From: an uncultured Spirochaetales bacterium
GTDB lineage: Bacteria > Spirochaetota > Spirochaetia > Sphaerochaetales > Sphaerochaetaceae
Reading direction: 5' to 3'
Assembly (NCBI GenBank): GCA_949293595.1
Contig: CASFDW010000007.1
Location: 18,576 to 82,575 of the forward strand
Length of the DNA: 64,000 nucleotides
Shown here: positions 34,649 to 44,947 of the stretch, piece by piece
Layout of the letters: the number at the start of each line of letters is the position of its first letter
Position numbering within the stretch: position 1 is the stretch's first letter
Position numbers and translations under genes: made by a program
Notes under the pieces: generated by a model
Told to the model about the DNA's origin: nothing
Databases searched by the model: none
The model's input: the letters and a program-made list of their open reading frames with translations, nothing else

Positions 34649-35783
34649 AAGAAGCCTCCCTCAATACAAGATCGTATGCGTTTCTGAGCCCTTGATTGAA
34701 CACGTCCATGTCCTCCGCAGCTCCGTTCATAAGCCCCATGATGCGGCAGATCTCATGTGCCGGCCGGGCGGACGATTCCAGGTCCTTTTTCAGAAGATTC
34801 ACGACAAGCTTCCTGAAATACTGCATGCCTCCGCTTTTCTCCAAAAATGAAAAAAGGCCGTTGAGCGTATCCGGATCCCTCCGCCCTTCCCCGAACAGCA
34901 TCTTGTGAAACTGTACGGCATACTCCTCGAGCATCTCCCTCTCCTTTTCTTCGACGGCATGCCTGAAAAAGAATTCATCAAGGTCGCCGTACTCCTTCCG
35001 GCTATGGAACACGCTTTTGAGAAAACAGTTCAAATCCCCGGCAGACGGTGCGGGAAACGTGAATTTGACCACACGGGACAATATCGTTGGCAGAATGCGC
35101 TGGGGGTTGTCGCTGACAAGGAAAAAGTATCCGCCCTCGGGAGGTTCCTCGAGAATCTTGAGCAGGGCGTTCTTCGCGGCATCCTGCGCCTGTTCGATGT
35201 TCTCTATCATGACGAACCTACGGCCGCCTCCACCGTAAAGATAGTTGCGTATCAGCCTCACGTCGTCGACGACAAGCCCGCCCTTCTTCCTGCCTTTGGA
35301 GAGAAAATCCTTCGACAGCACGTCCTCCATGATCCCGTCGCAGATGGAGAGGAGGGTCTTCCTGTCGTCGCAATCGGCGGCTGCAAGGTCGAAAAGCTGT
35401 TCCTGGACTGAAGCGGCACGGTCGAAAAGCCTGTCTTTCTTCTGATCTGTACCGGAATCCTGAAGTGCGGGATGATATTGGAGAAGCACCTTCCTGATCT
35501 CACGGACGAAATGGTTCCTCATGCCCATGGAGGTGTTTTCCTTCAGAAGGTTGTAGGCGCTCATGACGGGGACAAGCAGGTTCCTCTGTGGTATGAAGAC
35601 GATGTTGTCGGACTCCAACATGGCATAGTCGCCGTCCCTCCCGTCCATATGAAAGGCCAGCTCGAGGGCGGTGGTCAGCCTGCCAGACATCCTTGGCCCG
35701 GCAAACAGGACGGACCTGGACAGCATTCCCTTGTCGCAGCTGTCGAATATGCCATCCCTGACGGCAGCATCGGCCAACCTCAT
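34629..35783 (-). CDS. holB: DNA polymerase III delta'-like clamp-loader subunit
   Basis: The 384-residue protein has the clamp-loader core [20 protein letters not shown] followed by [27 protein letters not shown]. That is the SRC-type arginine-finger region of HolB/DnaX. The N-terminal P-loop is degenerate ([10 protein letters not shown]), as in delta', which does not hydrolyse ATP. It overlaps the kinase gene downstream and abuts cvpA upstream. A DnaX gene lies elsewhere. Assignment to delta' rather than a divergent DnaX is likely but not certain. Confidence 0.8.
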   Translation of the reverse strand: MRLADAAVRDGIFDSCDKGMLSRSVLFAGPRMSGRLTTALELAFHMDGRDGDYAMLESDNIVFIPQRNLLVPVMSAYNLLKENTSMGMRNHFVREIRKVLLQYHPALQDSGTDQKKDRLFDRAASVQEQLFDLAAADCDDRKTLLSICDGIMEDVLSKDFLSKGRKKGGLVVDDVRLIRNYLYGGGGRRFVMIENIEQAQDAAKNALLKILEEPPEGGYFFLVSDNPQRILPTILSRVVKFTFPAPSAGDLNCFLKSVFHSRKEYGDLDEFFFRHAVEEKEREMLEEYAVQFHKMLFGEGRRDPDTLNGLFSFLEKSGGMQYFRKLVVNLLKKDLESSARPAHEICRIMGLMNGAAEDMDVFNQGLRNAYDLVLREASFVNENT

Positions 35784-36292
35784 CAGATGGACCCCTTGAC
35801 CATTTCCACGGTCCCCGAATAAAACGGCCTAATTATGTGCTGGACTATGAACGATGCGTCCAGATGAGGGCGCAGCGACGAGAATATTCCGATATTGTCC
35901 ACAGCGGTGCAGAGCACACCGATGATTATCAGGCAGAAGCAAAGGGAGAAAAGTCCGCCGAGGATCTTGTCGATGGCACTAAGGCCGACCTCCTCGAGAA
36001 ACGATGCGAAAATGCATGCAAGCAGCCGCACCACGAGATACGTGCCGCCCATGAGGATTATCACCGAGACATAGGTGGACCACAACGGGGTCAGGACGCT
36101 GTTTTCGATTATTATTCCGGCAAGGGGCTTCGTGAAGAAATGAACGGCAATGAATCCGAGAACAAGACCAGGAAGCCAGCTTATGCTCCTTATCACTCCT
36201 TTCATGACACCGCCCAACACGGCAAGGATGAGGAAAACGGCCAGCACGAGATCCAGTACGCCAATTCCCAAGCCTGCGATCAAAACAACCAT
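35783..36292 (-). CDS. CvpA family membrane protein
   Basis: The 169-residue protein has four hydrophobic segments and the CvpA pattern: an N-terminal [20 protein letters not shown], then a loop and a conserved [15 protein letters not shown] segment near residue 110. CvpA proteins are linked to colicin V production, envelope stress and biofilm. The exact role is unknown. It heads the five-gene operon with a GGAGGG ribosome site and is divergent from secA, sharing an 84-base intergenic region. Confidence 0.85.
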   Translation of the reverse strand: MVVLIAGLGIGVLDLVLAVFLILAVLGGVMKGVIRSISWLPGLVLGFIAVHFFTKPLAGIIIENSVLTPLWSTYVSVIILMGGTYLVVRLLACIFASFLEEVGLSAIDKILGGLFSLCFCLIIIGVLCTAVDNIGIFSSLRPHLDASFIVQHIIRPFYSGTVEMVKGSI

Positions 36293-36376
36293 GCAAAACC
36301 CTCCATCATCAATATAATAGCTAAAAAAAGGGCTATCTTCCTACCATTTTTTCAATCTTTTTATTATTATTTTGGT

Positions 36377-39130
36377 ATGGCTAATTTTTTATACGCCCTC
36401 TTCGGAGGCACGAAACACGACAGGGACATGAAGCATCTTGCCCCCATCGTCGCTAGAATCAACAGCGAGGAAGAATGGGCAAAAAGCCTTGACAAGGAAG
36501 CTTTTGCAGCCCAGACGGAGGAATGGAGAAAAGAGGTCGGCGGAGGAAGAAGCCTCGATGACATACTGCCCAAGGCGTTCGCTCTCGCGCGCGAGGCGGC
36601 AAGGCGTGTTCTGGGTGAAAGGCACTATGACGTGCAGATGATGGGCGCCATCACGCTGCACGAGGGAAAGATCATGGAACTGAAGACGGGCGAGGGAAAA
36701 ACCCTGGCCTGCGTTCCGGCCGCATACCTCAACGCGCTCGAGGGGAAAGGTGTCCACATCGTCACTGTCAACGACTATCTTGCTAAGCGCGACGCAGAGT
36801 GGATGGGACCGGTGTACGCCTATCTGGGACTCAGGACAGGAGTCATCACAAGCGACATGGACCCAGCGACGAAAAGGGAGAACTACCAGGCGGACGTCAC
36901 ATACGGAACGAACAACGAATTCGGCTTCGACTATCTCAGGGACAACATGAAGCTCCGGCTGTCAGACAAGATACAGCCAAGGCATCATTACTGCATAGTC
37001 GACGAGATAGACTCGATCCTGATCGACGAGGCCAGGACCCCGCTGATAATCTCCGGGCAAGGAGAGGACGATACTCCCAAGGTGAGGGCTGCCAATGCGA
37101 TAGTGCCCATGCTGAAGGAATGCGAGAAGAATCCCGAGACAGGGGATTACTACGAGCTGACAGCCATGGAGAAGCTCGACAGGGAGACCGCGCTCCGGTT
37201 CGACGAGAAAGGCGACTACAAGATCGATGAAAAGGGAAAGAGGGTCACCTTCACAAAGCAGGGCATGACACACATGGAGAACCTCCTGAAATCCACGGGT
37301 GCGCTCAGTGCGGCAAAGGACGACGAGGGCAACACCGTGTACAGCCTGTACGACGGGGAGAACTTCGAGCTCGTCCACTATGTCACACAGGCCGTGAGGG
37401 CGCACAGGCTGTTCGAGAAGGACGTGGACTACATGGTCAAGGACGGCGAGGTTCAGATAGTGGATGAATTCACGGGCCGCGTGCTTCCTGGAAGAAGGTA
37501 TTCGGACGGGCTGCACCAGGCCATCGAGGCGAAGGAGAACGTGAAGGTTCTCGGCCAGAGCAAGACATTCGCAACGATCACATTCCAGAATTTCTTCAGG
37601 ATGTACGACAAGCTTTCGGGCATGACCGGAACCGCCGACACGGAAGCCGGTGAATTCAAGCAGATATACGGATTGGACGTGGTCGTGATACCGACGAACA
37701 AGCCCGTGGTCAGAAAGGACCTGAAGGATCTCATATATTACGACGAGAAGTCGAAGTTCAATGCCATAGTCGAGGATGTGCGGAAGATACATGAGACCGG
37801 GCAACCCATACTGATTGGAACGGTCTCGATCGAGAAATCGGAGATCCTCTCGGCCCTTCTGCGCAGGGCAGGAATCCGGCATGAGGTTCTCAATGCGAAG
37901 AACCATGCCAGGGAGGCATACATCATAGGGGAAGCCGGAAGCAAGGGTGCCGTGACCATTGCCACCAACATGGCGGGAAGAGGTACCGACATCAAGCTCG
38001 GAGGAAGCCCTGAGCATCTTGCCAGGAAAAAATGCGGAACAGAAGCGGGACTGGAGGAATACCAGGCCGCCCTCAAGGCGATCGAGCCCGAGTGGAGAAA
38101 GGCCCAGAAGGAGGTCATAGACCTCGGGGGGCTGTACATCATCGGATCAGAACGTCATGAATCGAGAAGGATCGACAACCAGCTCAGAGGACGAAGCGGA
38201 AGACAGGGCGACCCGGGGACGAGCAGGTTCTATGTCTCTCTCGAGGACAGTCTCATGAGGCTTTTTGCAAAGGAAGGGCTCCGCGAGATGATCGGCAGGC
38301 TCGGTCTGAAGGACGGGTCGGCAATCGAGCACAAGATGCTGGACAATGCCATCGAGAAAGCACAGGAGAAGGTGGAGGCCAGGAACTTCGAGATCAGAAA
38401 GCATCTGCTCGAATACGACGACGTGTTGAACGAGCAGAGGAACTATATCTATCAGGAACGGGACAGGATACTCTCATCCGACAACCTCTGCACCAGGGTG
38501 CTCGGCAACATACGCAACATACTCGAGTACTTCAGGGAACAGCACAAGGGCGACAGTGCGGCATATCTGGAGGATGTAAAGGCGTTCTTCAATATTTCCC
38601 CGGACCGTCTTGATGATGCAAACGCCTTCGAGATCATAGAGAAGGACATACGTGACAAGGAGGCAAAGGCGGGAAAGACGGAATTCAACTCGTTCATCCG
38701 CTATGTCTACCTGCGCAATATCGACAGACGCTGGATCGACCATCTTGATGCGCTCGAGGAGCTCAAGGAAGCGGCTCACCTGATGAGCTATGCCCAGAAA
38801 AATCCGTTGGTGGAATACAAGAACACGGCCAGTGACGCATTCGACGAGATGATCGGCGACATATCGGATGCTGTGGCCAAGACCGTGGTATCCGTAAGGA
38901 TAATGACGGAGAGGGAGCGCAAGGAGCAGATCCTACGGGCACAGCACAGGAGCCTTTCCGACGCTTCAAGCGAGGAGCGCAGGAGCATCGGCAGGGGTAC
39001 CGCGGTATCCAGCCAGCAGGATGGTTCGTCCATACAGATAAGACGTACCGCCCCGAAGATCGGAAGAAACGACCCATGCCCCTGCGGCTCGGGGAAAAAG
39101 TACAAGAACTGCTGCGGCAGGAATCTCTGA
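36377..39130 (+). CDS. secA: Preprotein translocase ATPase SecA
   Basis: The 917-residue motor pushes secretory proteins through SecYEG. Visible features are Walker A ([12 protein letters not shown] near residue 100), DEAD-like [17 protein letters not shown], helicase motifs [10 protein letters not shown] and [11 protein letters not shown]. The C-terminal SEC-C zinc tail has [13 protein letters not shown]. The start [10 protein letters not shown] at 36377 is chosen by family alignment; the frame is open for 180 codons more across the cvpA gene but those are not SecA. No Shine-Dalgarno sequence precedes it, and an AT-rich -10-like TATTAT ends six bases before the ATG, so the transcript may be leaderless. 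Confidence 0.97.
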   Translation: MANFLYALFGGTKHDRDMKHLAPIVARINSEEEWAKSLDKEAFAAQTEEWRKEVGGGRSLDDILPKAFALAREAARRVLGERHYDVQMMGAITLHEGKIMELKTGEGKTLACVPAAYLNALEGKGVHIVTVNDYLAKRDAEWMGPVYAYLGLRTGVITSDMDPATKRENYQADVTYGTNNEFGFDYLRDNMKLRLSDKIQPRHHYCIVDEIDSILIDEARTPLIISGQGEDDTPKVRAANAIVPMLKECEKNPETGDYYELTAMEKLDRETALRFDEKGDYKIDEKGKRVTFTKQGMTHMENLLKSTGALSAAKDDEGNTVYSLYDGENFELVHYVTQAVRAHRLFEKDVDYMVKDGEVQIVDEFTGRVLPGRRYSDGLHQAIEAKENVKVLGQSKTFATITFQNFFRMYDKLSGMTGTADTEAGEFKQIYGLDVVVIPTNKPVVRKDLKDLIYYDEKSKFNAIVEDVRKIHETGQPILIGTVSIEKSEILSALLRRAGIRHEVLNAKNHAREAYIIGEAGSKGAVTIATNMAGRGTDIKLGGSPEHLARKKCGTEAGLEEYQAALKAIEPEWRKAQKEVIDLGGLYIIGSERHESRRIDNQLRGRSGRQGDPGTSRFYVSLEDSLMRLFAKEGLREMIGRLGLKDGSAIEHKMLDNAIEKAQEKVEARNFEIRKHLLEYDDVLNEQRNYIYQERDRILSSDNLCTRVLGNIRNILEYFREQHKGDSAAYLEDVKAFFNISPDRLDDANAFEIIEKDIRDKEAKAGKTEFNSFIRYVYLRNIDRRWIDHLDALEELKEAAHLMSYAQKNPLVEYKNTASDAFDEMIGDISDAVAKTVVSVRIMTERERKEQILRAQHRSLSDASSEERRSIGRGTAVSSQQDGSSIQIRRTAPKIGRNDPCPCGSGKKYKNCCGRNL

Positions 39131-39158
39131 GATGCCGGTGCGGCATGGGGGATCAGGC

Positions 39159-39953
39159 ATGAATGGCGCGGTCGACCTGTTTCTTTTTCTAGGTCAATCA
39201 AACATGGCCGGACGCGGTGACGCGTCCGAAGCCTCGCCGGTTGCGGCAGGTGCCGGCTATGAATACCGTGCGGTCTCGGATCCGGCAAGGCTTCATCCCA
39301 TCGAGGATCCATTCGGAATCAACGAGAACAGAATCGGAGGAATAGACGACCGCTGGGGCGATGTGAACGCCAAATCAGGCGGTCTCGTTCCGGCCTTCGT
39401 CAACGCCTGGTATGAAAGGACGGGAGTGCCCGTCGTGGGGGTTTCTGCCTCGAAAGGAGGCTCGGCCATAAGCGAATGGGCACCCGGAGGCAAATACCAT
39501 GAGGACATGCTCGCCCGGCTGGATGCGGCAGGCTCGTTCCTGAAATCCGAGGGAATCGTTGTGGCACACACATACGCGCTATTCTGCCAGGGGGAGACCG
39601 ACGGCGATCTCAGAACGGATGCGGATACCTACAAAGGACGATTCAGAACCCTTTTTTCAGCCCTCGCCGGGCACGGGGTCGAAAAGATCTTCATGATACT
39701 CATCGGCAGATGCAACATCGATGGAAGACACGATGACTATGACGTGGTCAGAAACGCACAGAAGGAACTTGCGGAGGAAAACCGCGACGTCGTGATCGTC
39801 TCAAGATGCATGGAGACGTTTTTGGAAAGGAATCTGATGAAGGATGCCTTCCACTACAAGCAACAGGGATACGAGATCGCGGGGACCGAGGCAGGGGCCA
39901 ACACGGCCTCCTACGTGCTTTCCCTCAGAGGAAAAGCATTGGATCAAGCTTGA
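39159..39953 (+). CDS. Sialate O-acetylesterase-like SGNH hydrolase
   Basis: The 264-residue protein has the nucleophile block LFLGQSNMAG near residue 7, a mid-protein VGVSASKGGSAISEW and CQGETD (block V style). The C-terminal Asp-x-x-His is DAFHYKQQGY. This matches carbohydrate esterase family 6/SASA. It probably deacetylates sugars in the cytoplasm; there is no signal peptide. The start at 39159 follows GGGGGATC; another ATG at 39132 is possible. It begins within 30 bases of secA, so it may be cotranscribed. The last 29 bases overlap the convergent LysM gene. Confidence 0.8.
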   Translation: MNGAVDLFLFLGQSNMAGRGDASEASPVAAGAGYEYRAVSDPARLHPIEDPFGINENRIGGIDDRWGDVNAKSGGLVPAFVNAWYERTGVPVVGVSASKGGSAISEWAPGGKYHEDMLARLDAAGSFLKSEGIVVAHTYALFCQGETDGDLRTDADTYKGRFRTLFSALAGHGVEKIFMILIGRCNIDGRHDDYDVVRNAQKELAEENRDVVIVSRCMETFLERNLMKDAFHYKQQGYEIAGTEAGANTASYVLSLRGKALDQA

Positions 39954-40944
39954 CGGCACCCTGTTCGAGGATCAGATAAAGCGTGGCGGACGGGAAGAAC
40001 CGTGTGCTCGATCCGACAGTCCCGATCACATCGCCTTTCTTTATGCTCTGGCCGAGCTTAACGTTCACCACCTCAAGCGAATAATAGGAACTCTTGTATC
40101 CGCCAGGATGTATTATTGTGACAAACCGTCCGAATCTTTCGTTGTTCCCGGCATCGGACACGAAGCCGTCGGCAACCGCCTTGACAGCCGATCCTGCCGG
40201 CATCGCGAATCCCACCCCCTCGAGTTTGAATCCGTTGACAACCTCTCCGAAGGAATAAGCCGCGCTTCCTTCCCCGGGACGAGAGAACATGCTCTCCTCC
40301 GGTGAAGAAACACCACCGGGTATGAAGATGCTTACACCCGCCTCCAGCTCCTCGGACCCAAGTCCGTTCAATTCCATGAACTCACGCTGGCTCGTTGTGA
40401 TTCCGAACCGCTTCATTATCGAGGAAAGGGTGTCTCCTTCCGCAACCTGGTACAGCTGTCCGTCCACGGGCGGTATCAGGAGGACCTGTCCCGAAGTCAA
40501 AGAGGTCTGGTCGGCGATCCTGTTCACGTTAGCTATGGTCGAAGGGGAGATCGAGAACCTGCTGCCGATAAGGGCGAGCGTGTCTCCCGGCTCCACGATG
40601 TAGCTCGTGAAAATTGACTCCTCCCCTTCCTCTCTCTCCGCGACGGTTTCGGGAACATCATCAAGGGATACGGCCTCCTCCTCCGCCTCGGCCGGGACAA
40701 CCACGGTCTCCGGCTTGCTGACAGTGACCTTGACCACCTCTCCCACATCGAGGTTCATCTCGCTGCGCACAGCCGGCTCTGAAATAGGCCGGACATCTTC
40801 CGAAGGCTTGAAAAGCATGTAGAAAAGAAAGGCGATTATGATGACGAGCACTGCCATGAATGAAACAAGCACGGTCTTCCTGTTGCCACCCTTTTTCCTG
40901 CGTGAAAAGGTGGACGGCATGTCGTCATAATCGTTTCTGCTCAT
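39925..40944 (-). CDS. LysM domain protein with a catalytically dead M23 (LytM) domain
   Basis: The 339-residue protein has a cytoplasmic N-terminus, one membrane helix (about residues 22-42), two LysM repeats (TSYIVEPGDTLALIG... and YQVAEGDTLSSIMKRFG...) and a C-terminal M23 fold. The M23 fold keeps the GYKSSYYSLEVVNVKLGQSIKKGDVIGTVG framework. However the zinc ligands are missing: the usual HxxxD is replaced by GFKLEGVGF, and the final HxH by TLYLILE. It would bind peptidoglycan without cutting it, like EnvC/NlpD-type activators. The start MSRNDYDD is used since no membrane-consistent start precedes it. Confidence 0.85.
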   Translation of the reverse strand: MSRNDYDDMPSTFSRRKKGGNRKTVLVSFMAVLVIIIAFLFYMLFKPSEDVRPISEPAVRSEMNLDVGEVVKVTVSKPETVVVPAEAEEEAVSLDDVPETVAEREEGEESIFTSYIVEPGDTLALIGSRFSISPSTIANVNRIADQTSLTSGQVLLIPPVDGQLYQVAEGDTLSSIMKRFGITTSQREFMELNGLGSEELEAGVSIFIPGGVSSPEESMFSRPGEGSAAYSFGEVVNGFKLEGVGFAMPAGSAVKAVADGFVSDAGNNERFGRFVTIIHPGGYKSSYYSLEVVNVKLGQSIKKGDVIGTVGSSTRFFPSATLYLILEQGAVKLDPMLFL

Positions 40945-40945
40945 C

Positions 40946-40974
40946 TTGCTGTACGCCCCTGCTTGGATTATAGT
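40946..40974. promoter_or_regulatory. Overlapping divergent promoters of the LysM and PBP-like genes
   Basis: On the plus strand TTGCTG (40946-40951) and TATAGT (40969-40974) are 17 bases apart, and the ATG is at 40985. On the minus strand TATAAT occupies 40972-40967. The two -10 boxes overlap, so RNA polymerase can serve only one direction at a time. Confidence 0.55.
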
Positions 40975-40984
40975 ATAAAGCGTC

Positions 40985-41971
40985 ATGAAAAAAAAGAGGA
41001 ATAAGAAAGAAGGCAGGCTCATTCTGGGGCTTCTGATCCTCGCCTTCCTCATCGTTGTCGCCCGTCTTTTCTGGCTCTATGTCTCGGAGGGGATCATAAA
41101 TACGAACTACAGGGACCCCGAGATAACAGGTGAATATTACAGGGGTACCATATACGACAGGAACAACGAGATCCTTGCGATGGACAGCGTCGAATACATC
41201 ATCAAAGTGAACACGAGGAGCCTGACGGGCATAAGCAGGGCATCATCCGTCATTGCGGGGCATTCAGGGCTCAGCGCGATCGAAATAGAGGAATTGCTGG
41301 CAAACGGAGCCGGCACTGTCGATATTCCCAGTACGTTGAGCGCCAGCGGCGTGGATGATTTCCTCGAATTGTTGGAAAAGGAACGCCTGGAGCGTTCGAT
41401 ACATGTCGAGAAAACCCTTGTCAGGGCCTATCCGACAAACGAGCACGGAAAGGAAATCATAGGACGCGTCGATGCGGCAATGACCGGCATAAGCGGCGCC
41501 GAGCTCCTGTTCAACGACGTGCTGTCCCCACCCCTCGTGCTCGGAGACGGGGTGATAAGAGGTGCGGACATCAGGCTTTCCATCGATATCTCCATGCAGT
41601 ACATATGCGATTTCGTTCTTTCCTCCTATGCGGGCAACGACGACGGCATGATCGCCGTGATAAACAAGAACGACGGACAGCTTTATGCGCTCAGCAGCAC
41701 CGGATACGAAAAAAACGAGATAGACGGGATAATGGCATCACGCATATCCCCGTCCTTCGTTCCTGGGTTGCTTGCCGACGAGAAGGTGGATGCCGGGGGA
41801 CTTGAAGGCCCGTACGGACTGTTGCGCATGGACGGGACCGAAAGCTGCGTGACAGATGCGGGCTCCTACCTGATACTGACGGCAAGCGGTGCCGCAGGCA
41901 CAAGCAGGCCGATGGCGGAGGAAACCCTCGATGTCATGGTTCACAGGGGAAAGATGAGGCCGGTCACCTGA
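40985..41971 (+). CDS. Truncated class B penicillin-binding protein without a transpeptidase active site
   Basis: The 328-residue protein starts like FtsI/PBP2: basic residues, a membrane helix (12-32), then the PBP dimerisation domain with YYRGTIYDRNNEILA (residues 50-64) and an R-x-YP motif (VRAYPTNEHGKEIIGRV). The transpeptidase domain begins (DGMIAVINKNDGQLYAL near 220) but only about 100 residues follow. The SxxK, SxN and KTG motifs are all absent. Normal length is 550-700 residues. It therefore cannot crosslink peptidoglycan, but may keep a scaffold role with FtsW or RodA. It ends eight bases into the convergent flhF gene. Confidence 0.75.
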   Translation: MKKKRNKKEGRLILGLLILAFLIVVARLFWLYVSEGIINTNYRDPEITGEYYRGTIYDRNNEILAMDSVEYIIKVNTRSLTGISRASSVIAGHSGLSAIEIEELLANGAGTVDIPSTLSASGVDDFLELLEKERLERSIHVEKTLVRAYPTNEHGKEIIGRVDAAMTGISGAELLFNDVLSPPLVLGDGVIRGADIRLSIDISMQYICDFVLSSYAGNDDGMIAVINKNDGQLYALSSTGYEKNEIDGIMASRISPSFVPGLLADEKVDAGGLEGPYGLLRMDGTESCVTDAGSYLILTASGAAGTSRPMAEETLDVMVHRGKMRPVT

Positions 41972-43061
41972 CAATCTGGCTCGATGCCTGGCTCATGTCC
42001 ACTCCGGGCAGGTGGAGGTGCTCGAGCAGGGAGGCCGTCGATGCGGCGCAGATATCACCCGGCACGTGCTGGCCGTTCGTCATGAACGCGATCGGCAGAC
42101 CTTTGTCATGACAGAACGAGAGCACCGCCCCGATTCCTCCGCACTCGTCGATCTTTGTCGCGATCACGGCGGAAACGGGATAGTCCCCATACCTTGAGAA
42201 AACCCCGTCCATCTCCTTCCTCCCCATCGAGGCCGGAAGAGCAAGAACATATTGCGAACAGCTGCCGTCAAGAAGCGACAGCATACCCTTGAGCTTCAGA
42301 TTGAGAGAGACATCCCTAGGACTGATTCCCATCGTATCGATCATCACGAGGTCAGAAGCCTTTTCAGCCTCCAGGGCAAGAAGCATGCCTGCCTCGTCCT
42401 CGACGGGATGGGACGGGATGTCGAACGCATCGCAGAATCCTTTGAGCTGTCCGAATGCCCCGACCTTGAAGCTGTCCAGGCTGACAAGGGCCGTGGAAAG
42501 TCCCTGCGAGCCGTAAAGGACCGCAAGCTTGGCCGATGTCGTCGTCTTCCCGCATCCGGTAGGCCCGAGTATCACCAGGTACTTTTTGGGACGTATCTGG
42601 ATACTTCTCGAAATCTGGCACAGCTCCATGATGCAGGATGCTATCCCTGAGCATGGATCGGCCTCGCCTTCAAGCTTTGCGAGGACCGCATCCTTCAGCG
42701 AGCCGGAAACGTTGCTTTCATCCAGAATCCCTGCAACCTCCGACATGTCCGCCTTTTCGTCGAACGCACCGCGGAAAGCTTCCGTGTCCAGACGTTCCGA
42801 GGACGAAAGCGTTCCCGGATCCGGTGTCTGGGCCTCCTTCTCGAACTCCCTGATGGAGGCCTCGTCCGTACGTCCGTGGTCCTTCTGAGGGGCGGATGAA
42901 AGATATATGGTCAAATCACAGCGGGTCCTCTTTCTGGAGAACAGGCCTCCTCCCACCGTATAATCGCGGCGGGAGAGGACCCTGACATCGTCGCCGTATT
43001 CTTCCCGGGCCTTTCCGACCGCCTCCTCGAAGGAGGAAGCGGTTATGGTTATGTACTTCAT
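41964..43061 (-). CDS. flhF: FlhF-like SRP-family GTPase
   Basis: The 365-residue protein has the FlhF N-terminal B domain (MKYITITASSFEEAVGKA). The SRP-type G domain follows with G1 GPTGCGKTTTSAKLA, G2-like DSFKVGAFGQLK, G3 DTMG (canonical DTAG), G4 TKID and G5 TNGQHVPGDI. FlhF normally places flagella at the pole. No flagellar gene is in this window; neighbours are hslU upstream and a convergent PBP-like gene. The motifs look intact, so it may still bind GTP and serve another polar role. Confidence 0.85.
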   Translation of the reverse strand: MKYITITASSFEEAVGKAREEYGDDVRVLSRRDYTVGGGLFSRKRTRCDLTIYLSSAPQKDHGRTDEASIREFEKEAQTPDPGTLSSSERLDTEAFRGAFDEKADMSEVAGILDESNVSGSLKDAVLAKLEGEADPCSGIASCIMELCQISRSIQIRPKKYLVILGPTGCGKTTTSAKLAVLYGSQGLSTALVSLDSFKVGAFGQLKGFCDAFDIPSHPVEDEAGMLLALEAEKASDLVMIDTMGISPRDVSLNLKLKGMLSLLDGSCSQYVLALPASMGRKEMDGVFSRYGDYPVSAVIATKIDECGGIGAVLSFCHDKGLPIAFMTNGQHVPGDICAASTASLLEHLHLPGVDMSQASSQIVR

Positions 43062-43062
43062 A

Positions 43063-44412
43063 TCAGAGGATGTACTTTGTAAGGTCCTGGTCCTCGACTA
43101 TGCCTCCGAGCTTGTCGGCGACATAATCCTCTGTGATCTCGACCGTCTCCCCCTTCCTGAGGTCGGCATCGAACGAAAGATCCTCGAGCAACTTCTCCAT
43201 GACGGTGTGAAGGCGGCGTGCGCCTATGTTGTCAGCGCTTGAATTAGCCTTTTCAGCAATGCGGCTTATGCTCCTGAGCGCGTCATCGGTGAACTCCAAC
43301 GTAACGCCCTCGGTCGCAAGAAGCGCCTTGTACTGCTTCACGATCGCGTTGCTGGGCTCCGTGAGGATCCTGTAGAAATCATCAGCGCTCAGATCCCTGA
43401 GCTCCACGCGGAGCGGGAACCGCCCCTGGAGTTCGGGAATCAGGTCGCTGGGCTTGCTCATGCTGAATGCCCCCGCGGCGATGAAGAGGATGTTGGTTGT
43501 GTCGACCACTCCCCACTTCGTGCTGACCTTGGTTCCCTCCACTATCGGAAGGATGTCCCTCTGGACACCCTCCCTGGAGACGTCGGTGTTGTTGGTGCTT
43601 CCCTTTGAGCAGATCTTGTCTATCTCATCGATGAAGATGATGCCCATCTGCTCGCACCTATCCTTGGCCTCGTCAGCGACCTTGTCGTTGTCCACAAGCT
43701 TGTCGAGCTCCTGTTCCTTTAGTATCTCGCGGGCATGCTTTATCGTGACCTTCCTGACCTTGTTGCCGTTGTTCGAGAAAAGGTTGTTCAGATCGGAGAA
43801 GATGCTTCCCATGTCCTCCTGCGGGGATCCGGAGAAGACTCCCAGGCCGCTTATCTTCATCTGGCTCTGGATGTTCATCTCCACCTCCTTGTCGTCGAAC
43901 AATCCCTTTTTCAGCATCTGCCGGAATTTCTCGCGTGTCTCGAGGGTCTGCACATCGTTTTCCTTCTTCTCGGAATCGAGGGCGGGAAGGAGAAGATCGA
44001 GAAGCCTTTCCTCGACCTTTTCGTCAACATCCTTCTCACGGAGCTTGAACATCTCCTCCTTCACAAGGGTGTAGGATGCGGCCATGAGGTCCTTGACCAT
44101 CGACTCCACATCCCGGCCGACATATCCGACCTCGGTGAACTTTGTCGCCTCCACCTTGATGAAAGGGGCGTTGGCGAGCCTTGCGATCCTTCTGGCGATC
44201 TCCGTCTTACCCACTCCGGTGGGACCGATCATTATTATGTTCTTGGGAGCGACCTCGTTCTTCATGTCCTCGGACAGGGCCTTCCTTCTGACGCGGTTGC
44301 GTATGGCGACAGCGATGAGCTTTTTGGCCTCGTCCTGTCCGATGACATACTGGTCGAGCGCCGCAACTATTTCGCGCGGCATCATATCATCAAGCTTCTT
44401 AGCATTTTCCAT
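43063..44412 (-). CDS. hslU: ATP-dependent protease ATPase subunit HslU
   Basis: The 449-residue AAA+ unfoldase has the conserved start [13 protein letters not shown], Walker [10 protein letters not shown] near residue 60, Walker [11 protein letters not shown] and the C-terminal hydrophobic tail ending in YIL that docks into HslV. It partners with HslV, whose gene overlaps it upstream by 14 bases, to degrade misfolded proteins. Length matches the family. Confidence 0.97.
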   Translation of the reverse strand: MENAKKLDDMMPREIVAALDQYVIGQDEAKKLIAVAIRNRVRRKALSEDMKNEVAPKNIIMIGPTGVGKTEIARRIARLANAPFIKVEATKFTEVGYVGRDVESMVKDLMAASYTLVKEEMFKLREKDVDEKVEERLLDLLLPALDSEKKENDVQTLETREKFRQMLKKGLFDDKEVEMNIQSQMKISGLGVFSGSPQEDMGSIFSDLNNLFSNNGNKVRKVTIKHAREILKEQELDKLVDNDKVADEAKDRCEQMGIIFIDEIDKICSKGSTNNTDVSREGVQRDILPIVEGTKVSTKWGVVDTTNILFIAAGAFSMSKPSDLIPELQGRFPLRVELRDLSADDFYRILTEPSNAIVKQYKALLATEGVTLEFTDDALRSISRIAEKANSSADNIGARRLHTVMEKLLEDLSFDADLRKGETVEITEDYVADKLGGIVEDQDLTKYIL

Positions 44413-44947
44413 CGATGACCTCCGTGATGATGTTGTGGTTGGTATAGATGCATATGTCTGCTGCTATGGAGACACTTTTTCTGGCGATGGTCTCCGCATC
44501 CCAGTCAACGGCACTGTCGAGATAGGCCCTGGCAGCGGCCTCTGCGAAATTCCCGCCGCTTCCTATCGCAAGCACGTCACCCTCGGGTTCGAGCACGTCG
44601 CCAACCCCGCTGATCAAAAACATCGTGCTGCCGTCGCTTGCAAGCATCATCGCCTCAAGGTTCCGCAGCTGCTTGTCCATCCGCCACTGCTTCGCGAGCT
44701 CGACGGCGCTTCTGGTCAGATCGCCGTTGTACTGCTTAAGCTTCGCCTCGAACAATTCGAAAAGGGTGAACGCATCGGCCGTTCCACCAGCGAATCCGAT
44801 TATTACCCGGCCGTCGTAAAGCCGTCTCACCTTCCTGGCATTTCCCTTGACAACGGTGTTGCCCTGCGTCACCTGCCCGTCGCCGGCTATGGCGACCATC
44901 CCATTCTTCCTGACTGCTACAATGGTAGTTCCCTGCATAATCCTCAT
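44399..44947 (-). CDS. hslV: ATP-dependent protease peptidase subunit HslV
   Basis: The 182-residue N-terminal nucleophile protease has the mature start [10 protein letters not shown]. Processing of a short MRIMQG leader exposes the catalytic threonine. Other features are GDGQVT and [12 protein letters not shown]. An internal ATG nine bases later (MQGTT) is an alternative start. Its ATG overlaps the xerC stop, and its 3' end overlaps hslU, so xerC-hslV-hslU are coupled, as in many bacteria. Confidence 0.96.
   Translation of the reverse strand: MRIMQGTTIVAVRKNGMVAIAGDGQVTQGNTVVKGNARKVRRLYDGRVIIGFAGGTADAFTLFELFEAKLKQYNGDLTRSAVELAKQWRMDKQLRNLEAMMLASDGSTMFLISGVGDVLEPEGDVLAIGSGGNFAEAAARAYLDSAVDWDAETIARKSVSIAADICIYTNHNIITEVIDGKC

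Noticed and set aside
35837..36376. A 180-codon in-frame extension upstream of secA
   Set aside because: It is antisense to cvpA, highly charged and unlike SecA, whose N-terminus aligns with the ATG at 36377.
41600..41971. A frameshift explaining the short PBP
   Set aside because: The other plus-strand frames in and after this stretch show no SxxK, SxN or KTG motif, and the convergent flhF gene occupies the DNA immediately downstream.
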